45,716 nucleotides of DNA from Bacteroidales bacterium UBA2800 (GTDB lineage Bacteria; Bacteroidota; Bacteroidia; Bacteroidales; Paludibacteraceae): positions 55,632 to 101,347 of the forward strand of contig DEHM01000020.1 of NCBI GenBank assembly GCA_002351925.1, in the 5' to 3' direction. Each line of letters opens with the position of its first letter. Position 1 is the stretch's first letter. Made by a program: the position numbers and the translations under genes. The notes under the pieces were generated by a model that saw only the letters and a program-made list of their open reading frames with translations, was not told the origin of the DNA and made no database searches. This document shows, one piece after another, positions 22,025 to 29,055 of this stretch.

Positions 22025-24742
22025 AAACTTCCCCGTAATACTCCTTGTATTACGCCGAATATCGTCTATCGTCCCTTCCGCCACTATCTCTCCTCCGTGG
22101 CGCCCGCCTTCCGGTCCCAGGTCGATGATCCGGTCGCAGGCTCGTATCACGTCGGTGTTATGCTCGATGATCACCACCGTGTTACCCTTGTCCACCAGTC
22201 GCCGCAGCACACCCAGCAGCACGCGTATGTCCTCAAAATGCAGACCTGTCGTCGGCTCGTCGAGTATATACAGCGTCTTGCCTGTACTCGGACGCGACAA
22301 CTCGGTCGCCAACTTGATGCGCTGACTCTCGCCGCCCGATAGACTCGTCGACGACTGACCCAGTTTGATGTAACCCAGGCCCACGTCCTGTATCGTCTTT
22401 ATCTTACGCAGTATCGTCGGCTGCGACTCAAAAAACTCCACCGCCTGATTCACCGTCATGTCGAGCACGTCGGCTATCGTCTTGCCCTTAAAACGCACCT
22501 CCAGTGTCTCGCGGTTGTAGCGCTGGCAGCCGCATACTTCGCAGGGTACATACACGTCGGGCATGAAGTGCATCTGTATCGTCTTGTAGCCGTTGCCAGA
22601 GCACTCTTCGCACCGCCCGCCTTTGGCGTTAAAACTAAACCGACCGGCTTTCCAGCCGCGTATCTTCGACTCCGGCAACTGGGCGAACAGCTCTCGTATG
22701 TCGTTGAACACATTGGTGTACGTCGCTGGGTTGCTGCGGGGCGTACGGCCGATAGGCGACTGGTCGACGTTGATGACCTTGTCGATCTGTTCTACGCCCT
22801 CTATCTTCTCGTACGCCAGGGGCGGCGTTTTGCTGCGGTAGAACCGTTGACTCAGGATGGGGTAGAGCGTCTGGTTGATGAGCGAACTTTTTCCGCTGCC
22901 GCTCACACCCGTCACGCACACCATCTGCCCCAGTGGTATCCTTACCGTCACATCCTTCAGGTTATTCCCCTTGCACCCGCTTAGGGTGATAAATCTTTCA
23001 GGCGAAGCCGGTCCTACAGCAGGCGTAGCCTGCGGTCTTACAGCGTCAGCGGTCTTACAGTCGCTCTGCGACGGTCTTATAGCCTTATCTCCTCGGAGAT
23101 AAGAGGCGGTCAGCGTATCTGCTTTCAGCAGATCGCTTGGTGTCCCGCTGAACAGCACCTTACCGCCCAGCCGACCGGCTTTCGGACCGATATCCACTAT
23201 CCAGTCCGCCTCACGCATTATCTGCTCGTCGTGCTCCACCACGATCACCGAGTTACCCAGGTCGCGCAGCTCTTTCAGGCTGTTGATCAACCGCTGGTTA
23301 TCCCGCTGGTGCAGACCGATGCTCGGCTCGTCCAGTATGTACAATACGTTCACCAGCCGGCTGCCTATCTGCGTAGCCAGACGGATACGCTGGCTCTCAC
23401 CGCCCGACAGACTCTCGCTGCTGCGGTTCAGACTCAGATAACTCAAACCCACCGACTGCATAAACCGCAACCGCGCACATATCTCCTTCAGTATCGGCTC
23501 CGCTATCGCCCGCTGCTTCTCTGTCAATCCTACAGCCGAAGACGGTCTTACAGCGCTAGTGGTCTTACAGTCGCTCTGCGACGGTCCTACAGCGAAGCGG
23601 TCTAACTCCTTCAGGAGTTCCTCTATGTCCATCTCTGCGAGTTCCGAGATGTTGTAGGGCCCTATCCGGTAACTCAGTGCCTCTTTGCTCAGTCGCTTAC
23701 CCTCGCACTCCGGACACACCGCCCACTCTTCTTCATTGGCCTCATCCGTCTCCTGTAACCCGTCTCCTATAACCCCTTGCAGCTGCTCCAGCCAGTTATC
23801 CGCTTTTATCGCCTCATCAATGTCTGTATTCTGTATTCTGTCAGTGAAACGGTCTGTACTCTTCACCTTCCCTAGTCCTTTGCAGCACGGGCACCAGCCC
23901 GACGGACTGTTGAACGAGAACGTGTGCGGTGCGGGCTCCTGATAGCTCAACCCCGTCTCCGGGTCCATCAAGTTCCTGCTGAAATACCGAACAGGCGTAG
24001 CCGGTCCGGTCGCGTCAGCGACCATTAGTATCCCGTTTCCCTGCGTCATCGCCCTGTCCACCGACTGCCGCAACCGCCTGAGGTCATCCTGTAACCCGTC
24101 ACCCGTAACCCGTAACCTATCTACCACCACCTCTATCGTGTGGATAGCGTAGCGGTCCAGCTTCATGCCCGCCACTATCTCTCTCACTTCTCCGTCCACA
24201 CGCACGTGCACGTACCCTTTCTTCCGGATCGTCTCAAACAGCTCTTTGTAGTGTCCTTTCCTCCCGTTCACCAGCGGCGCCAGTAGCAGTATCTTCTTCC
24301 CCGCGTACTCTCGAGTGATCAGCTCGATGATCTGCTCGTCGGTCATCTTCACCATCTGCCGCCCCGATAGGTACGAGTAGGCCTCGCCGGCACGGGCGTA
24401 TAGCAGACGCAGGAAGTCGTACACCTCCGTCACGGTGCCCACCGTCGAACGCGGGTTCTTGCTCGTCGTCTTCTGGTCGATGGATATCACCGGACTCAGG
24501 CCCGTTATCTTGTCTACGTCCGGACGCTGCATCTGGCCGATGAAGCCCCGCGCGTACGACGAGAACGTCTCCATATAGCGCCGCTGACCTTCCGCAAAGA
24601 TCGTGTCGAACGCCAGCGAGCTCTTCCCGCTGCCGCTCAGACCCGTGATCACCGTCAGCCGCTTTCGCGGTATCGACACGCTGATGTTCTTCAGGTTGTG
24701 CACCCGAGCACCGATCACTTCTATCTTGCCTTCTTTCTCCAT
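22019..24742 (-). CDS. uvrA: UvrABC excinuclease subunit A, with a reduced insertion domain and several repeat insertions
   Basis: Damage-recognition ATPase of nucleotide excision repair. 907 aa from the ATG at 24742 (MEKEGKIEVIGARVHNLKNI). Present are Walker A GLSGSGKSSL (near 35) and GVSGSGKSSL (near 612), two signatures LSGGESQRI, three zinc-type Cys clusters, and the C-terminal ABC module. Only about 55 residues separate C287 (CPCCKGLG) from C343 (CPECEG), where typical UvrA has well over 100, so the DNA-binding insertion domain is mostly absent. The gene carries seven repeat insertions (22992-23133, 23526-23606, 23754-23774, 23821-23862, 23994-24030, 24090-24117 and the stop-codon array). 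The frame is intact throughout. Confidence 0.94.
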   Translation of the reverse strand: MEKEGKIEVIGARVHNLKNISVSIPRKRLTVITGLSGSGKSSLAFDTIFAEGQRRYMETFSSYARGFIGQMQRPDVDKITGLSPVISIDQKTTSKNPRSTVGTVTEVYDFLRLLYARAGEAYSYLSGRQMVKMTDEQIIELITREYAGKKILLLAPLVNGRKGHYKELFETIRKKGYVHVRVDGEVREIVAGMKLDRYAIHTIEVVVDRLRVTGDGLQDDLRRLRQSVDRAMTQGNGILMVADATGPATPVRYFSRNLMDPETGLSYQEPAPHTFSFNSPSGWCPCCKGLGKVKSTDRFTDRIQNTDIDEAIKADNWLEQLQGVIGDGLQETDEANEEEWAVCPECEGKRLSKEALSYRIGPYNISELAEMDIEELLKELDRFAVGPSQSDCKTTSAVRPSSAVGLTEKQRAIAEPILKEICARLRFMQSVGLSYLSLNRSSESLSGGESQRIRLATQIGSRLVNVLYILDEPSIGLHQRDNQRLINSLKELRDLGNSVIVVEHDEQIMREADWIVDIGPKAGRLGGKVLFSGTPSDLLKADTLTASYLRGDKAIRPSQSDCKTADAVRPQATPAVGPASPERFITLSGCKGNNLKDVTVRIPLGQMVCVTGVSGSGKSSLINQTLYPILSQRFYRSKTPPLAYEKIEGVEQIDKVINVDQSPIGRTPRSNPATYTNVFNDIRELFAQLPESKIRGWKAGRFSFNAKGGRCEECSGNGYKTIQMHFMPDVYVPCEVCGCQRYNRETLEVRFKGKTIADVLDMTVNQAVEFFESQPTILRKIKTIQDVGLGYIKLGQSSTSLSGGESQRIKLATELSRPSTGKTLYILDEPTTGLHFEDIRVLLGVLRRLVDKGNTVVIIEHNTDVIRACDRIIDLGPEGGRHGGEIVAEGTIDDIRRNTRSITGKFV
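22992..23133 (-). repeat. Palindrome array B inside uvrA
   Basis: On the coding strand TGTAAGACC (variants TGTAGGACC, CTATAAGACC) alternates with palindromes: ATCTGCTGAAAGCAGAT, CTTATCTCCGAGGAGATAAG, GTCGCAGAGCGAC, GCTGACGC, GCAGGCTACGCCTGC, GGCTTCGCC. The 9-mer is read in different frames, as C-K-T, then (A)-V-R-P and (A)-V-G-P. It lies in the linker just before the second ABC module. Confidence 0.88.
23526..23606 (-). repeat. Palindrome array C inside uvrA
   Basis: Coding strand: TTAGACC, GCTTCGC, TGTAGGACC, GTCGCAGAGCGAC, TGTAAGACC, ACTAGCGC, TGTAAGACC, GTCTTCGGC, TGTAGGATT. It encodes RFAVGPSQSDCKTTSAVRPS between helices that are adjacent in other UvrA proteins. The palindrome GTCGCAGAGCGAC is identical to one in array B. 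Confidence 0.88.
23754..23774 (-). repeat. Heptamer array GGTTACA-type x3 inside uvrA
   Basis: Plus strand TGTAACC, CGTCTCC, TATAACC. It encodes part of LQGVIGDGLQETDEA between the first and second zinc Cys pairs. Confidence 0.7.
23821..23862 (-). repeat. TDRFTDRIQNTD-encoding element inside uvrA
   Basis: Plus strand pattern: TGTCTGTATTCTGTATTCTG, TCAG, TGAAAC, GGTCTGTACTCTT. It encodes STDRFTDRIQNTD immediately after the first zinc Cys pair. Near-identical copies are at 28005-28046 and 28482-28524 in a glycosyltransferase gene. Confidence 0.88.
23994..24030 (-). repeat. Hairpins plus ATTAGTA box inside uvrA
   Basis: Plus strand GGCGTAGCC (23994-24002), then GGTCGCGTCAGCGACC (24008-24023), then ATTAGTA (24024-24030). 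It encodes VADATGPATPV, which typical UvrA proteins lack before the conserved VRYFSRNL. The hairpin-plus-box layout matches the intergenic elements near 41.9 and 45.2 kb. Confidence 0.65.
24090..24117 (-). repeat. Heptamer array GGTTACG x4 inside uvrA
   Basis: Plus strand TGTAACC, CGTCACC, CGTAACC, CGTAACC. It encodes DRLRVTGDGLQDD in frame. Confidence 0.85.
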
Positions 24743-24769
24743 CTTCCGGACTGAAAACCTTTGCGCCCG

Positions 24770-24801
24770 CAAAGGTACTACTTTTTTCTGACATACGCAA
24801 A
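24770..24801 (-). promoter_or_regulatory. Bacteroidetes-type promoter of uvrA
   Basis: Minus strand TTTG (24798-24801), 20-nt spacer, TACCTTTG (24770-24777), followed by CGGGCGCAAAGG, giving the inverted repeat CCTTTGC/GCAAAGG. Divergent from the BspA-like gene's promoter. No LexA-type operator was recognised. Confidence 0.8.
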
Positions 24802-24817
24802 TTTATTTGCTTTTTCT

Positions 24818-24849
24818 CTTGCATATATCGAAAAAAAGCAGTACCTTTG
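24818..24849 (+). promoter_or_regulatory. Bacteroidetes-type promoter of the BspA-like gene
   Basis: CTTG (24818-24821), 20-nt spacer, TACCTTTG (24842-24849). Confidence 0.78.
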
Positions 24850-24882
24850 CCTCGTCAATTCATTCAACTGACAGTAATGCAT

Positions 24883-26616
24883 ATGAAAACAAAAATCTCT
24901 ACTCTCCTTTTTGCCCTGGTAGCAAGCACGGGCATGCTCTTTGCTGACATCATCGATCATGTACAGATCGGTGAGTTGTACTACAATCTGAATACGGCTG
25001 ATCAAACGGCCGAAGTGACTAACCATATCAACTACGGGGACTTTCAGAACTACCCCGCCGAGATGACGTATGTCGAGGTTCCTTCCTCGGTGACGCACGA
25101 CGATGTAGTCTATCAGGTTACTGCTGTCGGACGCTTGGCGTTTATGTACTGCCATGTGACTCATTTCGTGCTTCCTTCGAGTATCAAGAGACTCGGAGAG
25201 TACGCGTTTGGTAACTGCGATATGACGTATATGACCCTGCCTGACGGTATCGAGACGATTGAGGATTATGCGTTCTATTTCTGTCAGGAGATGAACAATA
25301 TTAACATCCCCAGAACTGTTACCAACGTCGGCTACGCGGTGTTTGCCGGATGTAACAGCTTAACGACCATCAGTGTGGCCACGGACAACAGCACGTTTGA
25401 CAGCCGCAACAATTGCAACGCTATCATCAAGACGGCTACCAATACGCTGACCAACGGATGTAAGAACACCACTATTCCCAATACGGTTACGGAGATTGGT
25501 AGGAGCGCCTTCGAGGACTGCCACAGCCTTACCGCCATCCAAATCCCGACCAGCGTCACCTGTATCGGAGAACACGCCTTCGAGATATGCATAGGCTTGA
25601 CGTATATCACCATACCGAACAGCGTGACCAGCATCGGCGACTGCGCCTTTGAGAACTGCAGTGCCTTGACCACACTGACGATTCCGGCCAGCGTGACCGA
25701 GATAGGCTATAACATCCTGACAAACAGCCAAAATGTCCAAACCATTTACGTGGCAGCAGACAATCCCGTATACGACAGCCGTGAGGACTGCAACGCGATC
25801 ATCGAGACGGCCAGTAACAAACTAATCTGCGCATGTAAGAATACCGTTATCCCCAATACGGTGACTACTATCGGTTCCGGCGCTTTCCGACGCACTCCTA
25901 TTCAGGAAGTTATGATTCCGCAGAGTGTTACCAGCATTGAACCTACCGCTTTCTATGAGTGCTTTCAACTGCTGCGTGTCCTCAACAACGCCCCTGTACC
26001 TCAACCTATTGTGGCGAATGTGTTCCAGAGCGTCAATATAGGCAACTGTCTGCTGGTCGTACCGCTCGAATCGGTGCCGTTGTACAAGGCTGCAGAGGTA
26101 TGGCAGAACTTCCTGTTTATGAATCTGACCTACGACGACTATAGCGCTTGTGAGCTGGAACTGGTGGGCGATGCTATCCCTGAGCAAGAGGGCGCAACTG
26201 TCGATCCGTCCTCGTGGCATTGGGGCAACGTGTTCCCGATGGGTACGCCTGTCGAGGAAGGGTTTATCTACACTTGGACGGTGGAAAATGTACATATCGC
26301 CACTACCGGCTATGGTTTCAAGATCCGCACCAAGAATGCGGCTGAGTCCGGCGGTATTGCGGCCTTCGACTACGGAGTGGGCGGTAGATCCGGAGAGAAC
26401 CTGACGGTTGAGGAAGATGCTTACTACGATATTACCTTCATAGTCAATGCGGTGACATCCGAGATGACGTACCGTTGCGAAAAGCATATGTCAGAAGACA
26501 TTGAGTCGATATCTGCCTCCTCGTCCGACAACGTGACCAAGGTACTGCGCAATGGTCAAATCCTCATCATCAAGAACGAAAAGACCTACACCCTTACCGG
26601 GCAAGAGGTAGAATAA
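24883..26616 (+). CDS. BspA-like leucine-rich-repeat surface protein with a T9SS-type C-terminus
   Basis: 577-aa exported protein starting at ATG 24883 (MKTKISTLLFALVASTGMLFA signal peptide); ATG 24877 two codons earlier is an alternative. Residues about 70-370 are LRR_5 (BspA/Treponema) repeats of about 23 aa with the pattern IPNSVTSIGxxAFENCxxLTTL. Two repeats are interrupted by a T-I-Y/S-V-A-x-D-N-x-x-Y/F-D-S-R module. The C-terminus (VLRNGQILIIKNEKTYTLTGQEVE) matches the type IX secretion sorting domain style, implying secretion and surface attachment. BspA relatives bind host or bacterial ligands; the partner here is unknown. Monocistronic. Confidence 0.9.
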   Translation: MKTKISTLLFALVASTGMLFADIIDHVQIGELYYNLNTADQTAEVTNHINYGDFQNYPAEMTYVEVPSSVTHDDVVYQVTAVGRLAFMYCHVTHFVLPSSIKRLGEYAFGNCDMTYMTLPDGIETIEDYAFYFCQEMNNINIPRTVTNVGYAVFAGCNSLTTISVATDNSTFDSRNNCNAIIKTATNTLTNGCKNTTIPNTVTEIGRSAFEDCHSLTAIQIPTSVTCIGEHAFEICIGLTYITIPNSVTSIGDCAFENCSALTTLTIPASVTEIGYNILTNSQNVQTIYVAADNPVYDSREDCNAIIETASNKLICACKNTVIPNTVTTIGSGAFRRTPIQEVMIPQSVTSIEPTAFYECFQLLRVLNNAPVPQPIVANVFQSVNIGNCLLVVPLESVPLYKAAEVWQNFLFMNLTYDDYSACELELVGDAIPEQEGATVDPSSWHWGNVFPMGTPVEEGFIYTWTVENVHIATTGYGFKIRTKNAAESGGIAAFDYGVGGRSGENLTVEEDAYYDITFIVNAVTSEMTYRCEKHMSEDIESISASSSDNVTKVLRNGQILIIKNEKTYTLTGQEVE

Positions 26617-26676
26617 TCGATCCGAAGTATAGGATGTAACCCAAGATGCACAGCATAATCCGTCGCAGGCAAAAAG

Positions 26677-26704
26677 AAAGGGCGCTCAATCGAGCGTCCT
26701 TTTG
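26677..26704. terminator. Bidirectional intrinsic terminator
   Basis: A long stem AAAGGGCGCTC (26677-26687) pairs with GAGCGTCCTTT (26692-26702, one G-U pair) around AATC. A-rich on the left and T-rich on the right, it serves both the BspA-like gene and the convergent yqeY operon. Confidence 0.88.
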
Positions 26705-26722
26705 TTGTGTATGGTCGGCTTA

Positions 26723-27169
26723 TCAAGCCAGTTGGCTCTGTACCACTTGGGCGACCATCTTGCCGTCGGCATTGGGCAGGGCGGCTTTGATGGCTTTGAC
26801 GAAGAGGCCCATATTTTTCTTCTCGGTTTCCCAGCCGTTGGCTTCCTTGGCGGCATTGAAGGCGCGGACGATGTCCTCCTGGCTGGCCGCCTTGGGCAGG
26901 AACGTCTCCAGCACATCGATCTGCGCCTGCTCGGCGTCAGCCAGCTCCTGACGGCTGGCTGCAACGTATTGCTCCACCGACTCCTGACGCTGCTTGACCA
27001 TCTTCTTGATGATCTGGATCTCGTCGGCTTCGGTTAGTTCCTTACCGGCATTCTCCTTGCTGGTCTGCCAGTTGAGGAAAGCACTCTTGATGGCGCGCAG
27101 ACTCTCCGTGCGCACGGTGTCATGGTTCTTCATTGCCACCATGATTAGGGAATTCAATTCGTTCTTCAT
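26723..27169 (-). CDS. GatB/YqeY domain protein
   Basis: 148-aa YqeY-type protein resembling the C-terminal tRNA-interacting domain of GatB. Family pattern: L-K-x-A-M-K-x-x-D, then RTESLRAIKSAFLNWQ, ELTEADEIQIIKKMVKQRQES, ETFLPKAASQEDI and NMGLFVKAIKAALPNADGKMVAQVV. Exact role unknown; a link to translation or tRNA is assumed from GatB. Last gene of the ssb operon, 19 nt after GT2 and just before the terminator. Confidence 0.93.
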   Translation of the reverse strand: MKNELNSLIMVAMKNHDTVRTESLRAIKSAFLNWQTSKENAGKELTEADEIQIIKKMVKQRQESVEQYVAASRQELADAEQAQIDVLETFLPKAASQEDIVRAFNAAKEANGWETEKKNMGLFVKAIKAALPNADGKMVAQVVQSQLA

Positions 27170-27188
27170 ATAGATAGTGATTTTTGTT

Positions 27189-27962
27189 TCAACTTAGGAT
27201 GAGGTAAACCGCCTGCTTGAGCAGCCACCAGCGGGCTTGCAGACCGCGATAGTGGAACCGCCCTGGGTAGCACTGGTCGAGCCACTGCCACATACGTATT
27301 CGCTCCCGGCGGTAGTGTATCTGTGCGCGGAGGCTGCGGGGACGGGAGACCGACTCGTGGCTGGTCCAGACGGCGGTGGGGATAGGCAGATAGCCGAAGC
27401 GGGTCAGCTGCGCGAAGAGTCCGTAGAGCGGATAGTCGAGCACCGGGAAAGCCTGTGCGCGGAGTGCCTCGGTGTCCACCCGCCGGAGCAGGTCGGCGCG
27501 GAAGAGTACCGTGCAGTTGGACTGCCGTGCGCCAGCCAGGTCATACCGCCGGCTTAGGTCGCCCTCGGGTATCGCCTCATCGCCTTGTCCCTCGACGGCA
27601 GTATGTACCAGCCCCACGTCGGGATGGGTGCGGAGGTAGTCGAGTTGGCGCTGCAGCTTGCGGTTGTCGGTCCAGTAGTCATCGCCGTCGAGCATGGCGA
27701 TATAGGTACAGCGGTCGGCCAGAATACGGCGGTAGAGCTCGAGCGTGTTGTTGACCAGCCCGAGGTTCTGCTCGCGACGGACATAGACGATACGGTCGTC
27801 CTGCGCAGCGAACGGCAGGCAGACGTCCTGCGTCCGGTCGGTCGAGGCGTCGTCGCCTAGATAGACGCGCAGCTCCTCGTCACATTGCTGCGACAGCACG
27901 CTCCGGATCGCCCGGGCGATATAGGCTTCGTGGTTATATATCGCGATGCAGACAGCTATCAT
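27189..27962 (-). CDS. Family 2 glycosyltransferase
   Basis: 257-aa GT-A fold transferase. The N-terminus is ISV-like (MIAVCIAIYNHEAYIARAIR) and continues with LGDDASTDRT; the metal-binding DxD lies in YIAMLDGDDYWTD. The acceptor-side half has no further identifying motif. Start ATG 27962 lies inside the preceding GT4 gene (29-nt overlap), so the two are translationally coupled and probably build the same surface glycan. Donor and acceptor cannot be inferred. Confidence 0.9.
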   Translation of the reverse strand: MIAVCIAIYNHEAYIARAIRSVLSQQCDEELRVYLGDDASTDRTQDVCLPFAAQDDRIVYVRREQNLGLVNNTLELYRRILADRCTYIAMLDGDDYWTDNRKLQRQLDYLRTHPDVGLVHTAVEGQGDEAIPEGDLSRRYDLAGARQSNCTVLFRADLLRRVDTEALRAQAFPVLDYPLYGLFAQLTRFGYLPIPTAVWTSHESVSRPRSLRAQIHYRRERIRMWQWLDQCYPGRFHYRGLQARWWLLKQAVYLILS

Positions 27963-29055
27963 AAATGTCTTTCAGTTGGCGGCCGACAGCGGCAGAAGTA
28001 AATCGGTCTGTATTCTGTACTCTGTCAGCTACGCGGTCGGTATTCCAGAGGATCGTTTCGATGAACTCGGCGAAGCGGCCGGGTTTGTGTTGCGCTACCT
28101 CTTGCGGCACGAGCAGGTCGGCCAACTGTTCGGCGATACCGACGGGTGTGGAGAGGATAGGCAGTCCGGCAGCAGCGGCTTCGGCGAGTACGACGCCGTA
28201 GGTCTCATAGCGGCTGCTGAGGACCAGCGCGTCGGCGCGTTGCATCTCCCGTGCCACCTCTTGGGGCGTCAGTTCGTCGGTCCAGCGCAGCAGCCCTCTG
28301 GGTATCTCCAGCGTGTCGGCGTAGGCGCGTACCTCCGCATAATCCACACCGGTGCCGACGAGCACCAGTTGCCAGTCCTGGCGTTTCTCGCTCAGCATCT
28401 TCGCCGCCCGCAGCAGCCCCATGACGTTCTTGGCGCGCTCGTCGAAGCAGGAGACGTGGAGGAGAGTCTTCTTTGAAACTTGGTCTGTATTCTGTATTCT
28501 GTCAGCGAAGCGGTCTGTACTCTCAAAGAAGAAGTCGTCGACGACGTTGTCGATGAGTTGCCAGCGGGGTGCAGTAAAGCCCAGCTGTTGCATGGCGTCC
28601 ATCAGCGGTTGGCTGACGGGCATGACGACCTCGGCCTGACGGCAGAGACGGCGCATGAGCCGTGTGCGCAGGCTACCCGGCCGTATGACATTGACCTGAG
28701 GCAGATAGCCGCTCCAGTGCTCGATGAGGACAAAGGGGATACAGTGTCGCTTCTTGAGCCAAAGCGCCAAGAGCGCTTGTTTCTGCAGCACGTTTAGTTG
28801 GACAATATCGGGCAACCAGCCGCTGCGACGCAGGGTGTGCCACTGACGGAACGTGTCGCAGAGCCCCTGGGAACAGATCACCCGCACGTCGCAACCCTGC
28901 GCGCGAAGTGCCTCCACGTGCTTCTGCACGAAGAGTCCGCTCATGGCGTCTTGGTCAGACGGATACCAGGGGGTTAAGAATAATATTCTTAATTCGCGAT
29001 GTGTGATTTCTGATTTCTGATTTAGCGGAACCGCCACTCGCGCAGGTGTTGCCAC
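27934..29055 (-). CDS. Family 4 glycosyltransferase with two repeat insertions and no ATG start
   Basis: GT-B transferase, up to 373 aa. Typical landmarks are LRILFLTPWYPSDQDAMSGLFVQKHVEAL at the N-terminus (residues 22 onward), LLHVSCFDERAKNVMGLL, and the EX7E-type DALVLSSRYETYGVVLAEA with PILSTPVG. No ATG lies in frame ahead of the conserved start; GTG at 29055 or 29037 are the candidates, and the stretch where family members begin is occupied by a heptamer array. Two copies of a TDRxxDRxQNTD insertion occur, at 28482-28524 and 28005-28046, the second close to the C-terminus. Overlaps both neighbours. Confidence 0.85.
   Translation of the reverse strand: MATPARVAVPLNQKSEITHRELRILFLTPWYPSDQDAMSGLFVQKHVEALRAQGCDVRVICSQGLCDTFRQWHTLRRSGWLPDIVQLNVLQKQALLALWLKKRHCIPFVLIEHWSGYLPQVNVIRPGSLRTRLMRRLCRQAEVVMPVSQPLMDAMQQLGFTAPRWQLIDNVVDDFFFESTDRFADRIQNTDQVSKKTLLHVSCFDERAKNVMGLLRAAKMLSEKRQDWQLVLVGTGVDYAEVRAYADTLEIPRGLLRWTDELTPQEVAREMQRADALVLSSRYETYGVVLAEAAAAGLPILSTPVGIAEQLADLLVPQEVAQHKPGRFAEFIETILWNTDRVADRVQNTDRFTSAAVGRQLKDIYDSCLHRDI
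28005..28046 (-). repeat. TDRVADRVQNTDRF-encoding element in the GT4 gene
   Basis: Plus strand GGTCTGTATTCTGTACTCTG, TCAG, CTACGC, GGTCGGTATTCC. It has the same design as 23821-23862 and 28482-28524 but a different hairpin core (GCGTAGC on the coding strand). Confidence 0.85.
28482..28524 (-). repeat. TDRFADRIQNTD-encoding element in the GT4 gene
   Basis: Plus strand GGTCTGTATTCTGTATTCTG, TCAG, CGAAGC, GGTCTGTACTCTC. Its protein product is STDRFADRIQNTD, one residue different from the UvrA copy (T to A), although the proteins are unrelated. Confidence 0.9.
29002..29022. repeat. Heptamer array at the FemAB-like/GT4 junction
   Basis: Plus strand TGTGATT, TCTGATT, TCTGATT. It lies directly after the stop codon of the upstream gene (coding direction) and just ahead of the conserved N-terminus of the GT4 protein. 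Confidence 0.8.

Noticed and set aside
24740..24850. LexA-type SOS box in the uvrA promoter region
   Set aside because: No recognisable LexA palindrome was seen; the only inverted repeat is the CCTTTGC/GCAAAGG motif shared with unrelated promoters.
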